A stretch of DNA of 64,000 bases from Gamarada debralockiae (GCA_002803225.1 NXFV01001787.1:1-64000); one strand, 5' to 3'. Positions 1-11,637 are shown, counted from the first letter of the stretch. Translations and numbers: made by a program. Notes: a model not told the origin generated them from the sequence alone.

Positions 1-930
1 TGGGTAATTTACGCGTGCATCCAACCAGGATTATTGTCCCCTGCAAGTGAGATTTCTGATCTCGAAATTGCAAGGGAGCTGCCCTTTTCTGCCATTTGTG
101 ATGAGACTTGCTGAAGAACGCCCGGGATGCCGATCATCCATGCCGGGGAGGCCGGGGTCCCCAATTACGGGGCATGCCTCCCTGCTGGTACATCTCCTGA
201 TTCGCTCCACTGTCTACCTTGTTGTCGTGGAATTCGCGATGTGCCGCGCGTATTACGCCACAGAATCTCATGTCTTATCTTATCGCATGCAAATCATTTC
301 ATATTTGATACCGTTTTAACAGAAGCGTGGCGAGATGCTTCTGCTTACAAATCACCTTCAAGCCACATCTGCTGCCATGCCTCAATATTGAGGATTCCGC
401 CACTTTCTCAAAATTATTTTGAATTGGCGTTATTTTCTGAGCGGAATGGCCCATAGGTTGGGCCAGAGAGCGCAGGAGAAACTGTCATTCAGAGTTCGAG
501 GTCTCTTACTCTCTTATAACTACTCAAACCCCGTTCTTCGGAAATTTCGAGCGAAGAAATAGATGGAAGTAGAGAAAAAGTTTCTCGGGTCTCGCCTATT
601 GTTGGTTTTAATAAGCTCCGGTACTTGATCTAAACAAATCCCGTGGGGGCGTGACAGGAGTAATACTAGGAAGTCAAGGGAGTGAATGCATTCTTCGATG
701 GCCGCACTAACCAATTCGGCCCGGCCAAATGCGCCGCTAAGCTTTCCTTGCCATAAAATAGGCCCGTAGTCGTTCAATGCAATGTCACACCATGAATGCC
801 AAGACTTCAGGCCAGCTTGAAACGTTTCTTCCAGGCAGTCAGACTCGAGGGAAATAGAGGTTGAAGCTGTGAAGATTGTGAAGGCGATCGCACCACCTCG
901 TCTTTACCCTTTGATTTGTTTGCCCCCTAT
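1..930. other. Gene-free stretch at left edge
   Basis: No supportable gene is seen. Short open frames on both strands lack family motifs and splice signals in register. Confidence 0.5.
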
Positions 931-1083
931 TGTTAGTTAGAAATGGCCTAATAATGCATAGCTTATAATTTCTTCTTTCTGTAACTTAAGAGAACTCTTT
1001 CCCTCATTCTAATTCTGAACCTTCAGATATCAGCTAGTCCTTAAAATATCACTATATTTCGCCTAAAACAGCTTCAATTAACA
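931..1083. mobile_element. Solo LTR, Copia-like (about 153 bp)
   Basis: The segment begins TGTTAGTTAGAA and ends AATTAACA, as expected of an LTR. It is flanked by the near-matching 5-mers CCTAT and CCTGT, a possible target-site duplication with one mismatch. The same sequence, differing mostly by transitions, occurs at 59341-59491, where gag-like relics follow it. No internal domain is attached here, so this is read as a solo LTR left by recombination. The strand cannot be set. Confidence 0.65.
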
Positions 1084-1249
1084 CCTGTATTCTTTCCCTA
1101 AACTTCGAAAGGTTTCCAAGCCATGGTTAGGCTTAGCAACAAAAAATGGAACTAAGCATGAAAATCCATGCCTTGGAGTTGGAGACTTATGATGTTATTA
1201 GCGTTGAAATAACGGAATAGGTACCAAGACGAATTCCCATGAAGCCCTC

Positions 1250-2192
1250 ATACTGCCCCAAAATCATTTCCAAATGAAATTCTGTGGGACCATATGCACA
1301 TGCTCCGAATCCCCCTTCCCTTGAAGTTCGCTCGATTTCGGAAGACGAAGATGACTGTGACAAGGAACATCAACAAGCTGTCGAAACAGAACAAAGTCCG
1401 TTCATGCGTCAACTGATATCCATCCACACCCATCATATATTCAATGGCCCTGAAACAATAGCGCACTGTGGTAAGAGCGCTAATTGCGTGAAGCATGTTA
1501 AACTCTTCTTCCAAGGCATCTCAACCTTATGTAACTCTAGCGTCGGGTTACGGATTAATCTGGACTGGGTGACACTTCAGTTGAAAGCATTGACTGGAAG
1601 GGATGAAATCTCACTTGGAAGATCCTAGCCGTGAGAGCAAAGAGACCAAACATGATGATTTGGATGAACTGCCCAACAATGGCCGTCGCTTCTCCAATTT
1701 TGGCAATACCGCTTTGGATGATAAAACTCGCGGATCCTCCTCGAACTAAGAAGAAAGCGCATTACCAATCACGAAAGTCTTCGCCAGACGATTGACGCGT
1801 ATGAGCTAGTGCTTTTCTCCCTTCACAGCTTGTGTGATACGGCCGAGTGTCATTTAGATCGAGGCGGCGAAGAGGCGGGGCGACGAGGACGAAGACGCTT
1901 TGGATGATGTAGGGCATCAGCTTGCCAGTTTTGTTGTGTGCGGAAGCGCGAGTGCGGCACCCGACAAATTCGGCTACGTGCTTGTTAGAAAAATCGATTG
2001 GGGTGGGTCAAGGTTTGGCTTACAGAAGCAGCCGTTTGCAAAGGCCAGGTAGAAACGGGTTCGACTTGAGTAAATCCGCCAGAAATGCGCCAGCGTGGCG
2101 ACTGCAAATAACAGCGCGAAATTTCCAGATGCTACTACTGATAGGATGGATTTCCACAGGTAGAAACCGTTGTGCGGCTCGAGTTCTGCCAT
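1250..2192 (-). pseudogene. RTA1-like membrane protein, broken
   Basis: Reading from the ATG at 2192 gives MAELEPHNGFYLWK, a hydrophobic helix and the LAHFWRIY pattern seen near the start of RTA1-like proteins (seven-helix lipid-translocating or drug-resistance proteins). An intron with donor GTAAGC and acceptor GTAG follows near 2023-1967. Downstream come further RTA1-like segments: MPYIIQSVFVLVAP, GRITQAVKGEK, IVGQFIQIIMFGLFALTARI, and FRAIEYMMGVDGY near 1450. These segments lie in different frames. There is a frameshift near 1880 and in-frame TAA and TAG codons around 1845-1740, so no full product can be made. It sits just downstream of a Zn2Cys6 regulator on the same strand. The family call is from motifs. 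Confidence 0.7.
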
Positions 2193-2548
2193 GTACTGTA
2201 TAATACTTCCGTAAAAGACGCAATTGCTTGCCTCTGGATGTGCGAGTGCAAGTTGAATGCTCAACGACGAATAATATTGGACAGTTCGCTAAGTTGGAAT
2301 CGTTTAAAAAAAACAACAGTGTGCAGAAGGAAGATATCACAATGTGGCGCATCGATATATATGAAAACCTTTCCAGCGAGTGTTGGTGGGTCACCTCGAG
2401 AGGTTGGATATGTGGAAGTGCTGCGTATTGAAAAACATACCTGCTCACATCCCCACGAAACTTTTCGTGCACAGATATATATGACAGCGAGAGTACGAAG
2501 ACTTATCTTGCAGTCCTCCCCTGTTTATGACGAGAATCTACGCGTTTG

Positions 2549-3851
2549 TTATGAACATGGAATCCATCCAATCTCCTCCATTGGCCAATTCATCCATGTC
2601 TTATGCTCTCCATCGAGAGACTTATATATCTCCGACAACAAATGCTCCACCCAGCCCCTAATCCACCAGAATGAATTTAGATCGTTCAACAAGACGCAAA
2701 AATGTGCCAGGATGGCCAGCGCGATTGGGTTTCGATCCTGCAGACATTGAACAAACTCATCGGATAGTCGATAGAGCCAAACAAAGACAATCTGCGGAGA
2801 AGTCTGGGTCGAGCGTGAACCAGGAGTGAACGTCGATGGGAAAGATCTTGCGAGCTCCTCTAGTGCTCCTAGGTAGACTTGGACGTCTCTGACATCCGAC
2901 GCATTTTGTACGATCAACCGCCGCAGTGCTTGGAGGTGTTGATTATTAGATGGCGGTTGGTTCACTTGTCGAATCGAAATGCTGAACATTGGAGATAAAT
3001 CACCTTTCTCAAGAATTTCAGGGTGAGACTCTAAGATGGTCCTTATGCCCCGAAAAAGAACCAACCACTCCGCGATACCTTGCTCTCCGAAAACAAGAAA
3101 ATCACTAGGCTTCGGGCCCATCCCGAGTGTGAAAATGGCACACAGTGTTGAGAACATGTAGAGAGCAGAGCACGTATTTTCGCTGATTGCTCCGAGTAAT
3201 GAAGTTGCCGTAGGGAGTGCAATGTTGTGGTGATGATGTGCCTGACTCAAGTAGTGTTCTCGAAGGTCTTTCTTGAAATGTGCCAAGTGGAGCGCTGATA
3301 TTGCGAGGATTGCATGCAAGAGAAAGGGATGAGAAAACGCTAAGCGTGGAACATTCAGCCGCAGGAATGTTTGAAGGGCAGGGATAGTTGCAAGAGTGTA
3401 AGATGTTGATGTGTCGTAGTTGTGTAGCAGAGCGAGATCAGCAACATTCAGGAACGAATTCTTGGGCATGCTAGAGAGAGTGGGTTCCGCTGGGTTCGGC
3501 AAAGTGCTGAGAGTTCCGCTTCCTTCCATGAAAGAGGGACTTCGTGATTGAGGCGGAGATACAGGCCGAAGAAGGTGCTCATGTGCAGGGGACGATCTAG
3601 GGCTGAGGCGGCCCGGAAGCAATTGTCGCAGGAAGCTACAGCGACTGGAGTGTTTGATACAATTGGAGCAAGCAGGCTTTTGCTCATCACACTGTGAAAA
3701 CTTAGTACATTGCTGTATTGATGCAGATAACAAGGGAACAGACCTTTATCCTTCTCCGCTTACAATCCTCACAACCATTCCTCGACTTTCGGTGGGATTT
3801 TCTCGAAGTCCGCTTTGCAGATGAGCTAGTGTTTTCTGTGGTTTGCGACAT
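2549..3851 (-). CDS. Zn2Cys6 fungal transcription factor
   Basis: There are two exons, 3851-3744 and 3691-2549, joined by a 52-nt intron (donor GTCTGT, acceptor CACAG), giving 416 residues. The intron splits the zinc cluster. Joined, the cysteines fall at residues 27, 30, 37, 44, 47 and 54 (Cx2Cx6Cx6Cx2Cx6C), a binuclear zinc cluster that binds DNA in the nucleus. A basic stretch lies between cysteines 2 and 3. A Ser/Pro-rich linker follows (about 60-110), then a helical region (FSHPFLLHAILAISALHLA) typical of the UPC2-like group of C6 regulators. The ATG at 3851 is chosen because it puts the whole zinc finger in frame. Two TCACGTG boxes lie about 510-530 bp upstream. The target genes cannot be told; the neighbouring RTA1-like pseudogene is a possible former target. 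Confidence 0.9.
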
Positions 3852-4782
3852 AATTCGCGACACTCAAACGGCCCACCTGTGTCGTAGATGAAAGCCTGTA
3901 TCCAGCTCAATTGTGCTTAGGTAGAAGTTCCCAAATGCGTAGAATTCGTACGTCGTATCGTTCGTTGGGGTTGCCCAACAATATATTGGGAAAAGGAAAG
4001 TGGACGTGAATACGACGCTGACCCACAGCCCCTGGTTTTACGAGCAGTGCTAACCACTTCTAACGAAACAGGCCCACAATTCAGACTTCCCACGACCCCG
4101 CATTTCGGTTTCCTCCTCGTATTTTCTCGTACTCGCTCATAGTCATCTCGAACCCCCTGAGTCGTGTTCTTGGAGAATTAGATAAGAATTGGTCCATCCG
4201 TTTCAACGGCCCAGAGAGATAATTCGGATAGGCAAAAGCTGTTCCTCATGTCCTTGAGATAAGTTGCTCGAGTGAGATAGTTCATTAAGCCATACTTGAA
4301 CTAGATGCCTCTCGCAAGTCAAGGTCAAACTTAAGTAAGTGTGCAGCAATTGAGGACCAGAGTCACGTGCATATGATCACGTGAGCCAAATCACCAGCAG
4401 AACTTTCCATTCAACGCCGCTCAATTCATTTCAAGGATATGAGAATTGAAGAGAGCATCCACAAAGGTCAATAACTTTCCTGGCATTTGCTCGCTGGAAA
4501 GAATACATCTAAGATGAAGAAAGATGGAGGAGGTGAAGGATTTAACTACAATCCAACAAGGGTTAGGACTTATTTTTAAGACTTTAAGCTACGGCTCTGC
4601 TCGTCTTAGTTTTCTGAGTAATCTTGTTCAAAGTAGAACTACCAGGGAACCCTTTCAATGGACCTAGTGCTAGGCGTTGAATGTTGTGTTAAAATTGAAC
4701 ATTCTTGTCGGTGTCGAGATCCTTCTCATTATCACTTTTGGGATCGCAGCTTCTTTGCGACTTCCTGAATAGACCATCACGT
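3852..4782. other. Intergenic, upstream of the Zn2Cys6 gene
   Basis: No gene is seen. It holds the paired TCACGTG boxes listed separately. Confidence 0.5.
4363..4383. promoter_or_regulatory. Paired TCACGTG boxes
   Basis: TCACGTG occurs at 4363-4369 and again at 4377-4383, 14 bp apart. CACGTG is the E-box bound by fungal bHLH factors such as Cbf1-type proteins. The pair is upstream of the Zn2Cys6 gene at 3851, but it could serve neither gene. Confidence 0.35.
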
Positions 4783-5349
4783 CTAGTAACGACCTCCCAA
4801 CTCGAAGAACACATCGGCGAGTGCCTTTTTGTTTTCAGCATTCTGCAACCAGTCTTCGTCTTGAGTAGGCCTTCGAGCAACGTTGTCGAGAATCTTAATC
4901 GCCTCTGGATGCGAGTTGGTCAATCCAGCCAGGCTTTGAGAGGCTCTCCAGTTCAAAGGACCCTGTTCCAGGGCTTTACGACATCTTTGTTCGCTTCTTC
5001 TCTATACGAAAACGCTGATAGTATGAGTGCCACTTGGCACTCCCACAGAGAGTCCTTGTCTTTGACCTCCGAGAGGTCCTTTACCCACTCCTCAATGCTC
5101 AAAACCCGGACAAGCACCGGTACAACATCATCCGTGACACGTTCTTTGCTGGAGTCCTTAATGTTCTTCCACTGTCAGCAGCACGTCAGCAACGTTTTTC
5201 TCAGCATTCCATGAATTATACTATACCTTGCTGTAGAAATCTGAGCTCGCGAGCTCGTGCTTTCTATCGACGAAGCAACTTGTGATGCTCGGTGTAGCTT
5301 CTTGCAGCAGCCGAGCGCCCAAAGATTTCTGCTTGGCTCTTCCCACCAT
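4783..5349 (-). pseudogene. Unknown helical protein gene with a frameshift
   Basis: I do not recognise the family. From the ATG at 5349, exon 1 (5349-5227, 41 codons) joins exon 2 at 5171 across a 55-nt intron with donor GTATAG and acceptor GACAG. A TATA-like CTATAAAGG lies about 65 bp upstream of the ATG. The frame continues through EEWVKDLSEVKDKDSLWECQ and stops at 4953, giving 113 residues. A second frame then runs on without a break in coding character (LNWRASQSLAGLTNSHPEAI, then ALADVFFELGGRY) to a stop at 4783. A one-base slip near 4980 would join the two. Either it is a truncated but expressed 113-residue protein or a recent pseudogene. A transposon origin is not suggested by anything I see. 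Confidence 0.45.
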
Positions 5350-5674
5350 GATCGTTCTCTCACTTGCGCTTTTGTGATGGGAATGGAATCTTCCGCCTAC
5401 CAGAAGCCTTTATAGTGGTATGGAGAAAGAACACTAAGAGGGGTACGAAATGAGCTACTAGAAATACCTCGAGCTAAGAAATTCGCGTCGAAGAGCACTT
5501 GCTAATTGCGGTTGGTGAATTAAGATATATCCGTAGACTTCCCAATGCCAATTAAAGTATGTACACCTTCCATTCTGTATGCCCCACTACCCCGTATCAA
5601 CATCCCTCACCAAAGGAGTATACTCATGAATCATCACCCTTTCACCATCCCACCATCCCTGCCTCGTCCCGGCC

Positions 5675-7187
5675 TCACGAACTCTGTACCCTTGGACTCT
5701 CCGCCATCTCCAGCTCCGTCGAGCCCGTCTTACTCGTCTTCCCAAACCCGAACGGCGCCTTACTCTTCCTCTTCGACAAGACAAACGCCGTATACATCAA
5801 AGCAATGAAGCCTGCAACAACTCCATATGCAATCTTCCCCCCTTTCGTATTATTCGCCAGCTTCAGTCCTAAACCACCGTTTATGATTGCTAGGCCCATG
5901 ATGATCCTACCATACCAGATGTGGATATAGCTGATGGAGGTGCGACCGCCGGTTTTCTTGTATTGGTAGTGGTGGATGAAACCGATGAAGGGTTGGAGGA
6001 TGAATAATACGATGATTGTGGTGCCGAATATTGTATGGGTTGCGCCGGTGGATGTGTAGAGCTATGTGTGATTAGCACATACGCTTGTATGGATTGAGGA
6101 AGAGGTGGGAATGGGGAGGGGGAGAGGAGACATACATAATCCGTCATCTGCGCCAACTTAACACCGACTCCAAATCCGCACAACAGCGAAAGCAAACTGA
6201 ACATTTGCAGAAGCGCATGCATCTGTGCATTTCCAAACAGCTGCATATACGTTGCCCCTAGCGGGAATAGTAACACAACTGTGACGCCCATGATGATACC
6301 ATGCGCCTTCTTACAATTGGTGATCTTCTGTGGTGACGGGCCAACCGTCGAGCTTGTACTACTTCCCGAATTCGAGTTCGAGTTTGAGTTGGATGACGAG
6401 GGGGAGGAAGCGGAAGCCGTATTGGTTGAGGATGAGGATGAGGAGGATATGAATGGGTTCGAGTCGGAGGATATTGATGCCGCTGATAGATCGAATGTGA
6501 ATTGCCGCATGTTGTTTGGACCATGCTGGACTATCGTATATGTTTCGCTCGTGGAGTCAATGGCGCTTCCTTCGTTCCACGCGCAGATCCAGGGTGAGGA
6601 GTCAGAGGTTGCGCTCGAAAGTAATACACATGTTGTACCTGTCCAACCCCCCATTAGCATCTCCCTTTCAAATCCTCAATCCTCCATTTCGCAAAGTAGG
6701 AACGGGACGTACATCTGACATTCGCAGTCATAACCCCACCGCTGACCCCACTGCCCTCCAACAGCTCCACCCCACTCATCAAACTACTATCAAAAACCGG
6801 CTCCACATGTCCCTGATTCCCATCTCTTGCGCTGATCGTCACATTATTGTTCCCATCCGCGTACATCACAAAGATATGCGCTCCTGCCATCTGCTCTCCG
6901 ATTCCTAGGCCCACCCATTGGTATGTTGAGGGTGCGGAGAGGGAGAAGTAGATCGTACCGGCTGAGGAGGAGGATATTGAGGAGCCGGTGGGTATGCCGA
7001 CTTTGTAGGTGGGTCCAGAGGTGATGGGAGTGTAGGTTGCGAGTGCGGAGGTGGTGGATGCTGTGGAGAGAGACGATTAGCTTGCTGTCCTCGGATTGAA
7101 GTTGGAGAAGCGCAGATGAATGGCAAGGAGAGGAAACATACCAAGCCCAGCGGCTGCGAATATCCACCTTGCTAATATCTTCATCAT
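5675..7187 (-). CDS. DOMON (CDH-type cytochrome) plus cytochrome b561 membrane protein
   Basis: There are four exons: 7187-7142, 7060-6713, 6638-6136 and 6061-5675. All introns are GT-AG and phases agree, giving 427 residues. Order: signal peptide (1-21), a cellobiose-dehydrogenase-type heme b domain (about 25-185), a Ser/Asn-rich linker (about 190-230), then a cytochrome b561 unit with hydrophobic helices (about 243-375) and a polar tail. Probable heme-iron ligands in the first domain are M73 (GIGEQM) and H170 (VQHGP), 97 residues apart, close to the spacing in cellobiose dehydrogenase. In the b561 part, H244, H272, H308 and H346 are candidates for the two heme pairs. Such proteins are thought to pass electrons across the plasma or secretory membrane, in iron, ascorbate or oxidative chemistry. 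The donor and acceptor here are unknown. Confidence 0.9.
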
Positions 7188-8778
7188 GACCACAATACTC
7201 ATTCAATCATCTAAACATAATCTCAAAAGACGAAAGAAGGAAGGAAGCGGAAGGGAGGAGCATAAGTATGAAACGAAACTCAGCCCTGAGGTTCACGGCC
7301 CTGGAAGAAAACACCCTGCATCAGATACGCGCCATGTGGCTTACCGCACAGCCTCCACGCTGTTCATCTCTTCTCGGCATATTTGAACGGCAATGTATCG
7401 ATCCGGCTCTGAAAGCGTACAGAGAGAGGGAGGATTCTGGCTGAATGGGGTTTAGGGGGGAAACTGTATTTGAAATTGGAAGGGGCACCCTTGAAGCACA
7501 TCATGGAGAGGATTTGTTTGTGTACCACTTTCTCGCCAATCACACGTTTCGGGTTCTTTCTTCGATTGTCTCATCCTCATCGATAATTCTGGAAATAGAA
7601 TACCACGTCCTTTCGAATATGCATCTTTGCGAACTCTTTGTACATCATCATGAATTGAACGAGCGTGAACAGCTTCTCGGTTGAAAAACCGTCCGTACGA
7701 ATTTGAAGTCCACCAATCTACACATCGCTGCTGTACCAGCGCGCTAAAAATAAGGTCAGCTTCAATTTGACATTCCGATCCGGGGTATTGGTAGGGACTA
7801 AGCGGCTTCCAGGTCTTTTCTTCACTGGTTGGTTGATCACCAACTTTTTTGACTTTGGTCGGAGCAAGGGTTTCCGTGGAGTCTTACAATTTTGTTTGAT
7901 TTGATTTGATCAGATGATTTTTGCTTCCTTGGCTAAGTATTAAACTCCTTTCTGTCGGCTTCCGGATGGATGTGGCAAGTTCTTCCGTTCATGAGCACGG
8001 TGCTCTGATACTTCTGTGTCTTAGGATCAGAAAAATAATAATTGCAATAACAATTTCCTCCGTAGATCGAAAGGGAAATCGACATCCATTTCTTAGATTG
8101 AGGTCAAAGACTTCCAAATTGGGCCAGCAGTGACCCTGGTCACAACGATCCGTGCAAGGGCCAGCAAGTGCTCGATGCGGTACGGGATATAGCCCCCAAA
8201 GCCTCCAGATTGCCGAATCGCCAAAACTGCGGATGATTAATTAGACAAACATTCATCAGACCTTTGAAGTCTTGAAGCTGGAGTAAGATCTGACGTCAAA
8301 ATCGTGAGGGGTTTTTTAAACGGATGTAGCGTTTCGTCATGTAGTAAGTCCAACCAAGGAAGAATTGCGTGGACGTCTGAGCCTCTTGCTTTGAGCTGGG
8401 TGGGTACAGAAATGACTTTTCTTACAAGTCAATACAGAGTAAGATTTCATCATTAAAGTTGGATCCGAGGGCAGAAGCCACCATCGGATGGAATGTCCTA
8501 GCATGAGTCCTGCGAATCGCCTTCCTCGGAGTCCTCAGCGATGAGCGAGCGGTCCGCTCGGGATGTATCTTGGAAAGGGGTCCGAGAGAGATGCATGCAA
8601 AGAATAGAACATGAATACTGCTAATCCATAACCAGAAAAGCAGCATCAACAACCCCATCCTCCTTTCATCTCGCCTCTACCGCCCCGAAGAGTCACATTC
8701 ACATTCTGTAATAGTTACTCCTCAGATGCAACATCACCGTCGTCCCATTGTTCTTCAGGTCCTTTCCGCTCCAAAAGT
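7188..8778. other. Intergenic with one weak ORF
   Basis: No well-supported gene is seen. On the minus strand an ATG at 8658 opens a 78-residue frame with a very hydrophobic start (MGLLMLLFWLWISSIHVLFF), then an Arg-rich part, ending at a TTGTAAG that could also be a splice donor near 8424. It could be the first exon of a small membrane or secreted protein, but no second exon could be fixed. Confidence 0.3.
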
Positions 8779-8786
8779 TATTCAAC

Positions 8787-8972
8787 CAGTGTGTTTATAA
8801 AATACTCAACTACTCGAGTAGTATTTAAGTTACTCAACCTTGAGTTGAGTTGAGTATGAGTAGTAGTATTTTGGAAACTCAATACTACTCTGAGTTAATC
8901 AGAGTTAATTAGAGTAAGTTTGAGTTGAGCAGAGGGAACTACTCAACAAAACTCAGCTCATTTAACACACTG
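8787..8972. mobile_element. hAT-type MITE (186 bp)
   Basis: The element starts CAGTGTGTTTATAA and ends TTTAACACACTG, short terminal inverted repeats of hAT type. It is bounded by a perfect 8-bp duplication TATTCAAC at 8779-8786 and 8973-8980, the target length typical of hAT elements. The interior is packed with ACTCAA/TTGAGT and GAGTAGTA motifs in both directions, like the subterminal binding sites of hAT transposases. It encodes nothing, so it would need a transposase from elsewhere. Confidence 0.85.
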
Positions 8973-9429
8973 TATTCAACCACAATTCACTCACCACCTC
9001 ACCACCTCAACACTCTTATCCTCTCGATACGTTGCCCGAATCGTCATATCCGCAAACACCTTTTCATCGCCATTCGTATATTTGAATACTTCAACTCTAT
9101 GATTAAGCTCATGGATCTTCTATCGGTGCTTCCGCCTGCCGGGTATGTCGAAATTCGCCGTGTTGCTATCGTAGGTGATTCCCATAGTGCCTTTGACGGT
9201 CACGGCATGCTGATGTCGAACCAAATGCTGCCGGCATCGTGCGATTGGAAGACCTTGGACGAGCTGGCAAGGAAGATCGAGGGACTCGGAAGGAATACCA
9301 AGAAGGCTGGTCAATTCGTCAATAACATGATGATGCGGAATGTGATCCCAACCAGAGCCTTCCAGGCGTAGAAACTGCGTCCCTTTCGCGATCGCGAAGG
9401 GAACCTTTCCGGGCGGAAATCTTGGTGAT

Positions 9430-10200
9430 AGGTCGTGCGACTTACGAACTAGCCGCAAAGGAGGGCATTGCGGCGAAATTGAACGAGAATGAATCTGCGC
9501 CAGGGACTGGAGTGCCGGTAAAGAAATTTCCCCGGTCCGTTCCTACGATTACGGATTGCCCATGCTGCGCATCTTGTCGACTGAGAATCACGCCGCAGAC
9601 TTCGAACTGGCGACCCGCAGCGACAACCAAGGAATCGCTGTTTATGTCGACTGAAGACGGGACGTCCACTGGCTCAAGAAGGCGAGATTGATTGATGCAT
9701 AGATATTTTCTCCACTTCCAGGACCCGTCACAGCATTGTTGAAAACTATGGGGTCAACTTGAGTGAGATAGCCGGGCGGTCGATTGAATGGATCGAGTCT
9801 GCGGCCTTGCAGGGCTGACTCCAGGGAATTTGAGTTGGTTGGCTGCAAACTGTCCTAGTTGAGCAGCATTCCGTTGCGAGGAAAGGCTACAGGCCCAAGG
9901 TTGTTGGTACGCAAAGGCTGCTAAAGCCGCCCAACGCTATACACGCTTGCATTTATGTTGAGATTATTGGAAAGACTGTTGGTCACGATGCTAATAGCGT
10001 GATTGTTCAGCGCACTGTTTACGAACTTCCTCCGTTAGTTGTGGTGAATAGACCTCCGTCGGTGGCCATCGCCAGAGACCTCTGTGGAGAAGTGCGCTCA
10101 TCTGAGAACTGAATGGCATATAGTCCGGGATGGAGGTTAGGCGAGCTACTGGCATCAACTCGGGTCTAATTGCTACCATAATCAGTCGATAAGAAGTAGG

Positions 10201-10237
<37 letters not shown>

Positions 10238-11331
10238 CAATAACCATGGCATCAGAGTTGATCTCACAGAATGCAACCCCCAGCCCAACCCCCCAGTAGG
10301 CCGTGACATTCGGTTCCGTCAACGCATCGGCGGCACCACCAACGGTTGTACCAGCCCGTTCCCAAGTTGCAGGAACTATTGCATTCATTCGAAACACAGA
10401 TCCAATACTCCCCCCATCCGCTCCACCAATGACGAGAAATATTTTCGATTCGTCTGCCGGAGCAGCAGAAAGTAAGACACGAAACACAGCCGGTGTAACA
10501 CCTCCTGGAAAAGGTAGATCCAAAGCTTCGAGCAGTAAATCACTCCTGGATTCTCTGGTTCTCCGTTGAAGAAGCCTCTGAACAACGCAAATTGGGCGGC
10601 TCCATTTCCCTACAGCGCAGCGAACAGCAGCCAATCCAGAAACTTCCCCAAACCCCGACGCAGTGCCACTCCATCTGTCCACTACACCCTAAGGCGTGAT
10701 TGCCTTTTTGAAAGAGTGCAGCCCTCCCAGCGCTGGCGGGAGAACAGACCAAAACAACCCATTTGTCGCACGCCAAAGCAATTATTGGAATACCGCTGGA
10801 GCTATTGTCGTAACGGAATTAACAATGCCTGTTGTGAAAAGCTCAAATCAATCAGATTCTAGATATCGAATCTCCGTCCAGTTATTCTCCCATATTGTTC
10901 CTTCATCGAGGATAGCATTGCCGCTGCCTCCTGAAGCAAAGACGTCGAAAATTGCCCGACGACCCTCTACGAGACAGGTGAGATCGCCTCTCTCCCATTT
11001 TAAACTAAGCGGTGTCCATGTCTCTTTGTCTGGATCGTCGAATCTCCATACTCCGTGGGGGTAGACACGAGGGTTATGGCGGGTTGAGGGTTATCGGCGT
11101 CGAAGTGGACATTCCCTTCACGGTGCCGGCGTTGGATTGGGGAGGCGAGGTTCCGAAGGTGCCTTGAGTGCTTCCTTGAGCAAGGATGCTGTTGGGTTTG
11201 CTAGGGTCCAGGACATTGTCTTGGTCGGTTGATTGAAAGAATTTGAAACTGACTAATGTATTGTATGTCTCATCTTCGGGATCAAAGGCTCTGCATTTTA
11301 CAAACTCTTCTTGTGTGACGACTGGGCGCAT
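9430..11331 (-). pseudogene. Decayed gene or genes of unknown family
   Basis: Several coding-like minus-strand pieces follow each other in shifting frames: MRPVVTQEEFVKCRAFDPED at 11331, then GVWRFDDPDKETWTPLSLKW near 11060, NAILDEGTIWENNWTEIRYL near 10910, GVTPAVFRVLLSAAPADESK near 10480, NAVTGPGSGENIYASINLAF near 9730 and FEVCGVILSRQDAQHG near 9600. In-frame TAA and TAG codons separate some of them (near 10790 and 10690). An (AT)n run sits at 10203-10232 in the middle. It may be one large gene or two adjoining ones. I cannot name the family. No intact product is possible as read. Confidence 0.5.
10203..10232. repeat. (AT)n microsatellite
   Basis: About 15 AT dinucleotides in a row, within the decayed gene region. 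Confidence 0.95.
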
Positions 11332-11637
11332 ATGTCTGTCACGAAGTGAATATGCTAGGCTCCAGCATGCAAGATATCTGAGAAATGGGATTGATCTCAG
11401 CCCTACGACTCAAAGCTCGACCGCCGACGACGTGCATTGGATGTGACAGAAACCTGAAAACCAGAACCCATTTCTATAGGTTGTGTGAATTTTGAAAGAG
11501 GCGAGAGTGGTGAATGACCAAAGCATTGCCCAGACTGAGGGGCTTGCGTGGTTGAAGCCAATAAAGGCCACCCGTCCTTTCTACAATATTCACCACTTCT
11601 TGGCAGATGGAAAATGCTGGCTGGCGAAAACTGTGTA

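Noticed and set aside
4705..5214. 169-residue open frame on the plus strand
   Set aside because: The opposite strand has a spliced frame with an intron, TATA-like box and better coding character.
6281..6718. Plus-strand 145-residue acidic frame
   Set aside because: It is the antisense of the Ser/Asn-rich linker of the DOMON-b561 gene.
10182..10682. 166-residue frame ending in an Ile-Tyr repeat
   Set aside because: The Ile-Tyr run is a translated AT microsatellite; the frame is one piece of a decayed locus.
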